5,122 bases of DNA from an uncultured Bacillota bacterium (GTDB lineage: Bacteria; Bacillota; Clostridia; Peptostreptococcales; Anaerovoracaceae), in NCBI GenBank assembly GCA_959606705.1, contig CAUHLX010000225.1, forward strand, positions 1-5,122. The letters run 5' to 3'. The notes below the pieces were generated by a model. It saw nothing but the letters and a program-made list of their open reading frames with translations. It ran no database searches and was not told the DNA's origin. The position numbers were made by a program, and so were the translations under genes. This document shows positions 1 to 5,056 of the stretch, piece after piece. Within the stretch, counting starts at the first letter, position 1, and each line of letters starts with the position of its first letter.

Positions 1-1156
1 CCTCCAGCAGCGTTTCCGCCCCGTGTCCGCCCAGCTTGTATCTCCAGCAGCGCAGAGCGTTGCCGTTGGCGGCGTTGCGGTCTCCCACGTCGTAGTAGCC
101 GGTACAGGTAAATCCGTCGTTTAAATAAGTAACCCGTTCCTCCAGCGCCGCCGCGGCGGTGATCAGTTTAAACGTGGAACCCGGTTCGTAAGTGTCGCTG
201 ATCAGCGGATTTCGCCACATGCTGTTCCAGTAGTCCACCTTCTGCTGATCGTCCATGTTTTCCAAAGCCGCCGCTTCCGCCGGGTCCAGAGGAATGCGGG
301 GATTGTTGGGATCGAAATCCGGCGCGCTGGCCATGGCCAAGACCTCACCGGTTTTGGGATTCATCACCAGACAGCTGGAGCGTTTGGCGCCGCTAGACCG
401 CTGGACCTCCGCCAGCGTTTCCTCCACGTAGTGCTGAATGTTCTCATCGATGGTCAGCACCACGTTCATTCCGTTTTCGGCCTGATAGTACTTCTCCACC
501 CCGTAGGCCAGATTCTCGTTGCGGTTGTCGGTGCTGCGGATCCACCGTCCCGGCAGTCCGGACAGATATTGATCATACTGCCGTTCGATGCCGGAAATGC
601 CTTGATTGTCATCGTTGGTCATTCCCAGAACATGGGCCGCAAAAGCTCCGTTGGGATAGTACCGCTTCACCGACTCAGTCACGGAAATTCCGGGAAGCTG
701 GGCCGCGCGGATCTGGTCCGTCGTCTCCTTATCCAAGTATTTGGCCACCTTGATCATGCTTTTCTGTTGACTTAAAGTGGTGATGGTGGTCGCGGGATCC
801 GTTCCTAAGATCGCGGAAAGCGAGGTCCCGATGGCCTCGATCTTGGCATTCTGCAGGATCTGAGTTTCCTCCTGGTTCTTCCCTTCCACATTCTTTTTCA
901 TGTCGGCGGGCCGGGCCCAGATGTCATTGGTGGGTGCGCTGATGGCTAATTCCGCCCCGTTCCGATCGTAAATGATTCCGCGCTTGGCGGTAATCGGCTC
1001 ATCCTGCGTCTGCTGAGCGATGGCCATCTTTTCGTAGCGCTCGCTGGCCACTACCTGAATCCATCCCACTCGAAAGGTAAGCCCGATCACCACCAGACTT
1101 GCCATGAGAAACACGAACATCAGCCTTCTTTTATTTCGATTGCTTGCAGAACCCAT
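1..1156 (-). CDS. ftsI: Class B penicillin-binding protein (FtsI/PbpB/SpoVD-like transpeptidase), 3' end outside window
   Basis: Septal peptidoglycan DD-transpeptidase, anchored in the membrane with its catalytic domain outside; in this family it cross-links stem peptides at the division site or, for SpoVD, in the spore cortex. The first 385 codons are visible and the frame runs off the left edge. After a short basic N-terminus there is one membrane segment (about residues 12–29). The pedestal motif RGIIYDRNG is at 59–67, the dimerisation/pedestal signature YYPNGAFAAHVLGM at 166–179, and the transpeptidase domain begins near 232 (VVLTIDENIQ). The catalytic SxxK tetrad is STFK with nucleophile Ser327 (codon 178–176). 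The later SxN and KTG motifs and any PASTA domain lie outside. The ATG at 1156 has GGAGG ten bases upstream (1167–1171). Position after ftsL matches ftsI/pbpB. Stretches such as RCWRYKLGGHG also resemble SpoVD, so the exact paralogue is unresolved without the C-terminus. Confidence 0.93.
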   Translation of the reverse strand, partial: MGSASNRNKRRLMFVFLMASLVVIGLTFRVGWIQVVASERYEKMAIAQQTQDEPITAKRGIIYDRNGAELAISAPTNDIWARPADMKKNVEGKNQEETQILQNAKIEAIGTSLSAILGTDPATTITTLSQQKSMIKVAKYLDKETTDQIRAAQLPGISVTESVKRYYPNGAFAAHVLGMTNDDNQGISGIERQYDQYLSGLPGRWIRSTDNRNENLAYGVEKYYQAENGMNVVLTIDENIQHYVEETLAEVQRSSGAKRSSCLVMNPKTGEVLAMASAPDFDPNNPRIPLDPAEAAALENMDDQQKVDYWNSMWRNPLISDTYEPGSTFKLITAAAALEERVTYLNDGFTCTGYYDVGDRNAANGNALRCWRYKLGGHGAETLLE

Positions 1157-1201
1157 CCGTTACCATCCTCCGTGAACCTTCGTTGGAATTCCTACGGATA
1201 T

Positions 1202-1247
1202 AAAAAGCCGGAGATCCCTTTTTCCATGATTAAGTTCTTCCGGCTTT
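1202..1247 (-). terminator. Long-loop inverted repeat with T tract before the PBP gene (possible terminator/attenuator)
   Basis: In transcript orientation a perfect 9-bp stem, AAAGCCGGA (1247–1239) with TCCGGCTTT (1212–1204), runs straight into further T residues so that five Ts end at 1202, followed by ATAT. The loop is 26 nt, long for a classical intrinsic terminator. It lies 45–91 bases upstream of the PBP start. Seen: the repeat and T tract. Inferred: partial termination or attenuation between ftsL and the PBP gene. It could also be a processing or stability hairpin. Confidence 0.5.
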
Positions 1248-1274
1248 CTTCATCCATATGAAATTAACTGCGTC

Positions 1275-1323
1275 GGACCCGGTGTTCGGATAATGCTCTA
1301 CGTTCTAGTATATCGCCGGGTCC
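1275..1323 (-). repeat. Inverted repeat GGACCCGG/CCGGGTCC in the ftsL–PBP intergenic leader
   Basis: A perfect 8-bp GC-rich inverted repeat: GGACCCGG at 1323–1316 and CCGGGTCC at 1282–1275, separated by 33 nt. It begins 39 bases after the ftsL stop and lies upstream of the T-tract hairpin at 1202–1247. No T run follows it, so it is not a terminator by itself. All four arms of the two hairpins contain CCGG, so alternative pairing is conceivable. I do not recognise a known riboswitch or leader class here. Confidence 0.45.
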
Positions 1324-1361
1324 TTCGTTATATGCCTATTATTCCGCCCCCGAAACAGCGG

Positions 1362-1817
1362 TCATATCTCCTGCTGAAACGCCTGCTGCTTCAGGGCCAG
1401 CGCAAAATCCTTGGGCGTTTCCACCCCCCCTACTCTCACATAAGAGCTGATGTCGGGGTAAATCATCCCCATCTGATTGAGCGCCTTATCTTCAATGGTC
1501 TTAATATTGCTTTGGCTTTTGATTTCCACATTTAAATTTTCGATTTCTCCCTGAAGGACATCATTTTCCTTCAGAATATTGTTGGTTCCGTACTTTACCT
1601 TTGCCGAATAGGCGGTGGTCAGGATCAGACATACGCAAAGCGCTCCCGCAAACACGGTGAGCAGTACCATCCTGAGCTTGTCCTTCGTAGAAACAACCAC
1701 GCCGGAATCCTTTTTTTCCTTCTTGACCTTCTTGCGCTTTGGTTCCTCCGGCTTCATATCCAGACCGTATTTATGATAACTCGTCTGATATTCGTACCAC
1801 TTTTCCGCAGCCAGCAT
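1362..1817 (-). CDS. ftsL: Cell division protein FtsL (septum formation initiator family)
   Basis: Bitopic division protein of the FtsL/DivIC family, which in Firmicutes forms a complex with DivIB and DivIC that recruits and activates the septal synthase. The product is 151 residues. It has a cytoplasmic N-terminus with a very lysine-rich stretch (about 27–37), one membrane segment (about 49–69), and an extracellular heptad-like helix (about 72–108, e.g. LKENDVLQGEIENLNVEIK). A family-typical tail, IEDKALNQMGMIYP, follows at 108–121. Sequence identity in this family is low, so the assignment rests on topology, this tail and position between rsmH and the PBP gene. The frame stays open further upstream into rsmH (to 1997), but ATG 1817 is chosen because GAGGG (1825–1829) lies seven bases before it and it falls 26 bp after the rsmH stop. 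The stop is TGA. Confidence 0.87.
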   Translation of the reverse strand: MLAAEKWYEYQTSYHKYGLDMKPEEPKRKKVKKEKKDSGVVVSTKDKLRMVLLTVFAGALCVCLILTTAYSAKVKYGTNNILKENDVLQGEIENLNVEIKSQSNIKTIEDKALNQMGMIYPDISSYVRVGGVETPKDFALALKQQAFQQEI

Positions 1818-1843
1818 AAGTTTTCCCTCACAGTCCTGTTTTC

Positions 1844-2779
1844 TTATCGTTTTTCGATCACGCGCAGCTTGGCGCTTCTCGCTCTCGGGTTGTCCGCAAT
1901 TTCTTGCGGAGAGGGCAGAATCGGCTTGCCGCTGATCTTTTTGACGTCCGGTTTCTTTCCACAGACGCAGATGGGAAACTCCTTTGGGCAGGTGCACGGA
2001 GACAGTCGTCTGGCAAACGCTTCCTTCACGATCCGGTCCTCCAAAGAGTGGAAGGTGATGATGGCAAGTCTTCCGCCAGGCGCGAGACAGTCTAGAAACG
2101 CGTCCACAGCTAGCTCCAGCTGTGAAAGTTCGTCATTGACTTCGATTCGAATGGCCTGAAAGGTTCTTTTTGCCGGATGCGGGCCTTCACGTCGTGCTGC
2201 CGCCGGGATCGCCTTCTTGATCACCTCCACCAGCTCGGTGGTGGTGGTGATGGGCGTTTCCTCCCTCTGCTTCACAATAAACTCGCTGATTCTGGAAGCC
2301 CACCGTTCTTCCCCATACCTGCGAATGATATCGGTCAATTCCTTTTGGTCATACGTATTAACTACGTCGTAGGCCGTCAGAGAATCGTCTCGGCTCATTC
2401 TCATGTCTAACGGTGCTTCCTTCATATAGGAGAATCCCCGCTCCCGCTGGTCAAGCTGAAAGGAAGAGACGCCCAGGTCTAAAATAGCCCCGTCGATCGC
2501 GTCGATCCCCAGCTCGCCTAAAACCCCTTTGATGTTAGAATAGTTGTCCTGTATAAAAATCTTACGGCATGTGTACTCGGACAGCCGCGCTTTCGCAGCG
2601 TCCAATGCGTCCTGATCTCTGTCGATCCCGATCAATAATCCCTTTTGACACAGCTCCCCGCAGATCCCGGAGGCATGACCGCCTCCGCCGAGGGTCCCGT
2701 CCACATAAATTCCGTCTTCCTTGATGTCTAAGTGTTCGATCGCTTCTGAAAACAGCACCGATACGTGTTTGAATTCCAT
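1844..2779 (-). CDS. rsmH: 16S rRNA (cytosine(1402)-N(4))-methyltransferase RsmH (MraW)
   Basis: Cytoplasmic S-adenosylmethionine-dependent enzyme that N4-methylates C1402 of 16S rRNA in the decoding centre. The 311 residues match the usual family length. Diagnostic motifs appear in order: the SAM-binding loop DGTLGGGGHA (27–36), the acidic IDRD strand (52–55), DLGVSSFQLD (101–110), the RsmH signature HPAKRTFQAIRIEVN (201–215), FHSLEDR (243–249) and the C-terminal RARSAKLR (299–306). A cysteine cluster CTCPKEFPICVCG (262–274), seen in Firmicutes members, could bind metal; that is inference. The frame is open 16 codons further upstream, inside mraZ, but ATG 2779 is chosen: it starts MEFKHVSVL as in the family, is one base after the mraZ stop (TGATATG), and has GGGGA six bases upstream. 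Translational coupling to mraZ is likely. Confidence 0.97.
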   Translation of the reverse strand: MEFKHVSVLFSEAIEHLDIKEDGIYVDGTLGGGGHASGICGELCQKGLLIGIDRDQDALDAAKARLSEYTCRKIFIQDNYSNIKGVLGELGIDAIDGAILDLGVSSFQLDQRERGFSYMKEAPLDMRMSRDDSLTAYDVVNTYDQKELTDIIRRYGEERWASRISEFIVKQREETPITTTTELVEVIKKAIPAAARREGPHPAKRTFQAIRIEVNDELSQLELAVDAFLDCLAPGGRLAIITFHSLEDRIVKEAFARRLSPCTCPKEFPICVCGKKPDVKKISGKPILPSPQEIADNPRARSAKLRVIEKR

Positions 2780-2780
2780 A

Positions 2781-3212
2781 TCAGATCCCCAATTCAGCCA
2801 TTTTTTCCGCGATTTCGTCGTATCCAAGGTTCGCGTCCCCGTTGTACTCCTCCCATTGCTGCTTGCTCCACACTTCCACGCGGCTCATGACACCAATGGT
2901 TACTACTTCTTTATCGATCTTGGCATGTTCTCTCAGGTTCTGCGGAATGGTCAACCTCCCCTGTTTATCGATCTCACACTCCACAGCTCCTGAAAAGAAA
3001 TACCGCACGAAGGTTCTGGCCTCTTTACTAGCCATCGGCAAGGTGGACAGACGTTCTTGGAACTTCGTCCACTCCTCCATCGAATAAATGAAAAGACAAT
3101 TGTCCAGTCCCTTGGTCAGAATAAACTTGTACCCAAGCTCTTCTCTGAATTTGGAGGGGACGATGATCCTTCCTTTTGCATCTATGGAGTGCTGATATTC
3201 ACCAATAAACAT
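2781..3212 (-). CDS. mraZ: Transcriptional regulator MraZ
   Basis: DNA-binding protein with a double AbrB/SpoVT-like fold that forms ring-shaped oligomers and controls the dcw operon, usually by repressing its own promoter. It has 143 residues, the length typical of Firmicutes. Both half-domains show the conserved turn: DAKGR (11–15, then IIVPSKFREEL) and DKQGR (82–86, then LTIPQNLREHA). The C-terminus RVEVWSKQQWEEY (111–123) is also characteristic. The frame continues 21 codons upstream through the promoter, but ATG 3212 is the start because GGAGG (3219–3223) lies six bases before it and the product begins MFIGEYQHSIDAKGR as expected. The gene is first of the left-hand operon and sits directly behind a promoter containing four phased GTGG boxes, which it probably binds. 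Confidence 0.97.
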   Translation of the reverse strand: MFIGEYQHSIDAKGRIIVPSKFREELGYKFILTKGLDNCLFIYSMEEWTKFQERLSTLPMASKEARTFVRYFFSGAVECEIDKQGRLTIPQNLREHAKIDKEVVTIGVMSRVEVWSKQQWEEYNGDANLGYDEIAEKMAELGI

Positions 3213-3242
3213 GCCATTCCTCCACGCTAGATTAACGATTAA

Positions 3243-3280
3243 CACCACTATACTCCACTTCCCTCCACCAAGCAACCACT
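3243..3280 (-). promoter_or_regulatory. Probable MraZ operator: four phased GTGG boxes
   Basis: Four direct repeats read GTGGTT (3279–3274), GTGGAG (3268–3263), GTGGAG (3258–3253) and GTGGTG (3248–3243), with starts spaced 11, 10 and 10 bp, so all lie on one face of the helix. Known MraZ operators are runs of short G-rich direct repeats at about 10-bp intervals upstream of mraZ; the arrangement and position fit. Boxes overlap the -35 and -10 elements and fill the spacer, so occupancy should block RNA polymerase. A fifth GTGGAG (3225–3220) overlaps the mraZ ribosome binding site but is out of phase. Confidence 0.68.
3247..3275 (-). promoter_or_regulatory. Predicted sigma-A-type promoter of mraZ–rsmH–ftsL
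   Basis: On the minus strand, TTGCTT (3275–3270) and TATAGT (3252–3247) are separated by exactly 17 nt. The -10 matches the TATAAT consensus at five of six positions; the -35 keeps TTG but is weak beyond it. Transcription would start near 3240, leaving a leader of roughly 28 nt before the mraZ ATG. It is just downstream of the terminator at 3288–3317, so it would start a new transcription unit. Confidence 0.62.
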
Positions 3281-3287
3281 AGGGCAT

Positions 3288-3317
3288 AAAAAAATGGGCC
3301 AAGCCGCCCATTTTTTT
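3288..3317 (-). terminator. Strong intrinsic terminator ending the sigma/anti-sigma/membrane operon
   Basis: A perfect 12-bp inverted repeat, AAAAAAATGGGC with GCCCATTTTTTT, and a 6-nt loop. The GC-rich part is GGGC/GCCC plus an A·T pair, and seven Ts follow on either strand. It is therefore structurally bidirectional, though only minus-strand genes arrive at it here. It separates the upstream unit from the mraZ promoter, whose -35 begins 13 bases beyond. Confidence 0.85.
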
Positions 3318-3377
3318 CATTTCGTGTGATTTATTTTGTAATCAATTCGTAACATTCATCAAGATGTAGTAGTCAGC

Positions 3378-3420
3378 AAAAATGCTCCCGCAAAATCTTG
3401 AAAGAATGAAAAGTGGAGCA
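3378..3420 (-). terminator. Weak terminator-like hairpin after the membrane-protein gene
   Basis: In transcript orientation TGCTCC (3420–3415) can pair with GGAGCA (3388–3383), followed at once by five Ts (3382–3378). The stem is only 6 bp and the loop 26 nt, so it is marginal. It begins 13 bases after the stop of the preceding gene and could act in tandem with the stronger terminator at 3288–3317. It may equally be chance. Confidence 0.3.
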
Positions 3421-3432
3421 AAATCCCAATTC

Positions 3433-3996
3433 TTACTCTTGCGGATTTTCAACGTTCTCCGATTCTTTTTCCACGTTTTGTTCCATTTCCTTCCGCTTTC
3501 CCCGCACCAGGGAAACCCCGGCCCAGATGATCAGCACCGCCACAATGACCTGGGGAATGAGCCTGCTCAGCGTATAGGCTGCGTCTCTAAGGAAGTAAGG
3601 CAGCAGGTCCACCATCCAATAGCCGAAAATATTGTTCCAAATGGCGTAAACTCCTACCACGATCAGCGCGACCCCCACGATCTGCCGGGACCGCTCCGTG
3701 GTTTCCAGATGAAAGCGTTTCAGAGTCTCCTCGGTGATCAGGTAGTGATCCTCCTGCGCATAAAATTCGTCGTCGTCCATGAAGCGCCGGTTGATGCAGT
3801 CGAAGAACGCGAAGAACCAGATCACCGGCTCCAGCATGGCCAGCGCGTCGAAGCGCAGCCAGGACGCCACCAGAAAAACACCGGCGAAGATGCCCATGTA
3901 CGACAGCCCTAATTTCATAAATCCGTTGAACATGTGTCCCGCTCCCGGGATCACCGCCAGCACTACCGTCCAAAACTTATTTCTCTTTCGAATCAT
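3433..3996 (-). CDS. Multi-pass membrane protein of unknown function, third gene of the sigma-factor operon
   Basis: I do not recognise a specific orthologue. The 187-residue product has hydrophobic segments at about 9–25, 31–47, 52–67, 106–123 and 146–164. A charged loop lies between the third and fourth (69–105, e.g. RRFMDDDEFYAQEDHY), and the C-terminal tail is charged (165–187). The N-terminal VIPGAGHMFNGFMKLGLSYM recalls TM2-type and other small-membrane-protein motifs (PGxGhxynG). The C-terminal pair of helices (IVGVALIVVGVYAIW… and VIVAVLIIWAGVSLV) resembles the LiaF/DUF5668-type transmembrane module; both comparisons are from memory. The ATG at 3996 overlaps the 3' end of the anti-sigma gene by 20 bp, with GGAGG 11 bases upstream inside that gene, so translation is probably coupled. 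Context suggests a role in sensing, or in protecting the envelope as a target of the sigma factor. No catalytic motif was seen. Confidence 0.85.
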   Translation of the reverse strand: MIRKRNKFWTVVLAVIPGAGHMFNGFMKLGLSYMGIFAGVFLVASWLRFDALAMLEPVIWFFAFFDCINRRFMDDDEFYAQEDHYLITEETLKRFHLETTERSRQIVGVALIVVGVYAIWNNIFGYWMVDLLPYFLRDAAYTLSRLIPQVIVAVLIIWAGVSLVRGKRKEMEQNVEKESENVENPQE

Positions 3997-4468
3997 TTGA
4001 ATTCTCTCCTCCCCAATTAACCACGCGATCCGAGATCCCTCGAATCGAATCCATCATCTTTTCCACTCGTTCCACACCGGCGGCGGAACCTTTTTCCGTC
4101 ATTTCCGTGATGCTGTCCATTCCCATTCCGGTCAAAAAGCCTTGATCGGACGAAAGGGTCATCCACATCTGGGAAGCTACCAGCATCAGCGCCGCGCAGG
4201 CCGCCGCACTCACCCGGGCCGTGTACCGGCGAAGCTCTTTCTTCCGCTGTTCCGAACTCTTCGTCGGGCGCACCGAGAAATCCGGTGCCGGAGGAATCAG
4301 CTTCCCTGCGGAAATCAAATCCGCAAAGGCTTCGGCGCAGGCCGGGCAGCTCTCCATATGCTCCAGCGCCCGAAGCCGCTCCCTGATTTCCAGCGTTCCC
4401 CGCCTGAGAGCCCACAGTGTTTCTTCTGACAAATGCCGTTCCCGGCCGTCATTTCCGATCACTTTCAT
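3977..4468 (-). CDS. Zinc-finger (zf-HC2) transmembrane anti-sigma factor
   Basis: Predicted to hold the adjacent ECF sigma factor inactive at the membrane. The 163-residue protein has an N-terminal cytoplasmic anti-sigma domain ending in the ZAS-type motif HMESCPAC (His37, Cys41, Cys44), the Hx3Cx2C core that coordinates zinc in this family. A proline/basic linker follows (about 55–85, with EQRKKELRRYTAR), then one membrane segment (about 86–104, VSAAACAALMLVASQMWM) and a short extracellular tail of about 59 residues with no recognised sensor domain. The frame is open 56 codons further upstream inside the sigma gene, but ATG 4468 is chosen: it forms an ATGA overlap with the sigma stop and has GGAGG seven bases upstream (4476–4480). 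The signal that releases the sigma factor, and whether a protease cuts this protein, cannot be seen. Confidence 0.88.
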   Translation of the reverse strand: MKVIGNDGRERHLSEETLWALRRGTLEIRERLRALEHMESCPACAEAFADLISAGKLIPPAPDFSVRPTKSSEQRKKELRRYTARVSAAACAALMLVASQMWMTLSSDQGFLTGMGMDSITEMTEKGSAAGVERVEKMMDSIRGISDRVVNWGGENSNDSKEK

Positions 4469-4971
4469 CCGAATGCCTCCTTCCACTGTTTTTTCAGCAT
4501 TTCCCGAACCCGGTAGATCTGTGTCTGAATCGTCTTTAAATTTTTCCCCGTTTTCAGCGCAATCTCCTTGGCACTGAGGTTGTCCACAAAATGCGCCAGC
4601 GCCACCGAGCGATAAGGCTCCTTCAGTTTCCGGCACATGGCCTTCATCTTATTCCGTTCATCCGCCGCCAGAAGCTCCTCCTCCGGCAGCGGGGATTGGT
4701 CCTCCAGCGTTTCGAAGCGTTCGTCCGGCGCCGGCCGGACCCTTCTGGCCGCGCTTTTCAAGTAGTCCTTGCACCGATTGGCCGCGATCCGCGAAAGCCA
4801 GGCCTTGGGGTTTTCCCCGTCGAACCGTTCCATCCCCCGGAAGGCGGCCGCAAAGGTTTCCTGCGTCAGATCTTCCGCCTCAAAATAATCTCCGGTCATG
4901 GAATAACAAATGGTGAGAACCAGTCCGGTATACTGTCGCACCAGCTGCTCTATTTCGCTCCGATCTTCCAA
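4465..4971 (-). CDS. ECF-type RNA polymerase sigma factor (sigma-70 family, regions 2 and 4 only)
   Basis: Directs RNA polymerase to a dedicated regulon, probably in response to an envelope signal relayed by the neighbouring anti-sigma. From the chosen start the product has 168 residues. Region 2 is at about 5–72 and includes the core-binding motif EAEDLTQETF (31–40), then NPKAWLSRIAANRCKDYLK in regions 2.3–2.4. An acidic linker (about 83–104) follows. Region 4 is at about 110–162, with the helix-turn-helix around LSAKEIALKTG…TIQTQIYRVREMLKK (132–161). Region 3 is absent, as in ECF sigmas. The frame reaches a GTG at 5025 with no ribosome binding site. The TTG at 4971 has a near-perfect GGAGGTGAG just upstream, and family alignment begins right after it, so TTG is preferred. 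The stop is shared with the anti-sigma start (ATGA). The gene's promoter could not be identified with confidence. Confidence 0.92.
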   Translation of the reverse strand: MEDRSEIEQLVRQYTGLVLTICYSMTGDYFEAEDLTQETFAAAFRGMERFDGENPKAWLSRIAANRCKDYLKSAARRVRPAPDERFETLEDQSPLPEEELLAADERNKMKAMCRKLKEPYRSVALAHFVDNLSAKEIALKTGKNLKTIQTQIYRVREMLKKQWKEAFG

Positions 4972-4977
4972 ACGATT

Positions 4978-4986
4978 CTCACCTCC
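4978..4986 (-). promoter_or_regulatory. Shine-Dalgarno sequence that decides the TTG start of the sigma gene
   Basis: GGAGGTGAG on the minus strand is highly complementary to the 16S rRNA 3' end. Its GGAGG core ends ten bases before TTG 4971, while the GTG codons at 5025 and 4995 lack any comparable site. This supports a 168-residue product over the 186-residue alternative. Confidence 0.7.
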
Positions 4987-5034
4987 CCCAAGCACGGGTC
5001 CCTGTCCCGCGATTTTCCCTTTCACTACATAAAA

Positions 5035-5052
5035 CGAATTTCATCCGAATTT
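5035..5052. repeat. Direct repeat CGAATTT, 11-bp period, upstream of the sigma gene
   Basis: CGAATTT occurs at 5035–5041 and 5046–5052 on the plus strand (AAATTCG on the minus strand), one helical turn apart. It lies between the preceding gene's stop and the sigma gene, where a promoter or operator is expected. Next to it is a small dyad TTGTC/GACAA (5051–5055 and 5066–5070), which spans the end of the upstream frame. The function is unknown, and chance occurrence in AT-rich DNA is possible. Confidence 0.3.
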
Positions 5053-5056
5053 GTCT

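Noticed and set aside
431..775. Plus-strand open frame of 114 codons opposite the PBP gene
   Set aside because: It lies entirely antisense to a clearly conserved PBP sequence, shows no recognisable family and has no supporting ribosome binding site; it is a shadow frame.
1157..1361. Known riboswitch class or T-box in the ftsL–PBP gap
   Set aside because: I looked for familiar conserved cores and found none; the two inverted repeats alone do not match a class I can name.
1818..1997. N-terminal extension of FtsL inside rsmH
   Set aside because: It would overlap the conserved rsmH 3' end by about 150 bp, with no ribosome binding site, and gives an unusual Arg/Gln-rich sequence; ATG 1817 has GAGGG at good spacing.
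3213..3275. N-terminal extension of MraZ to a codon at 3275
   Set aside because: The extra 21 codons would translate the promoter and operator; the family N-terminus and the GGAGG both point to ATG 3212.
3327..3344. Short dyad TGATT/AATCA with an 8-nt spacer downstream of the membrane-protein gene
   Set aside because: Only 5 bp per arm in AT-rich DNA, located between two terminator-like hairpins with no promoter nearby; not distinguishable from chance.
3382..3912. Plus-strand open frame of 176 codons opposite the membrane-protein gene
   Set aside because: It is long, but its Gln/His/Pro-rich composition is typical of an antisense shadow. The minus-strand frame has membrane segments, a ribosome binding site and operon overlap.
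4017..4415. Second minus-strand frame inside the anti-sigma gene (132 codons), and plus-strand frames at 4142–4577
   Set aside because: Gly/Ala/Arg-rich composition with no family resemblance. The anti-sigma frame has the HxxxCxxC motif and a membrane helix, so the others are shadows.
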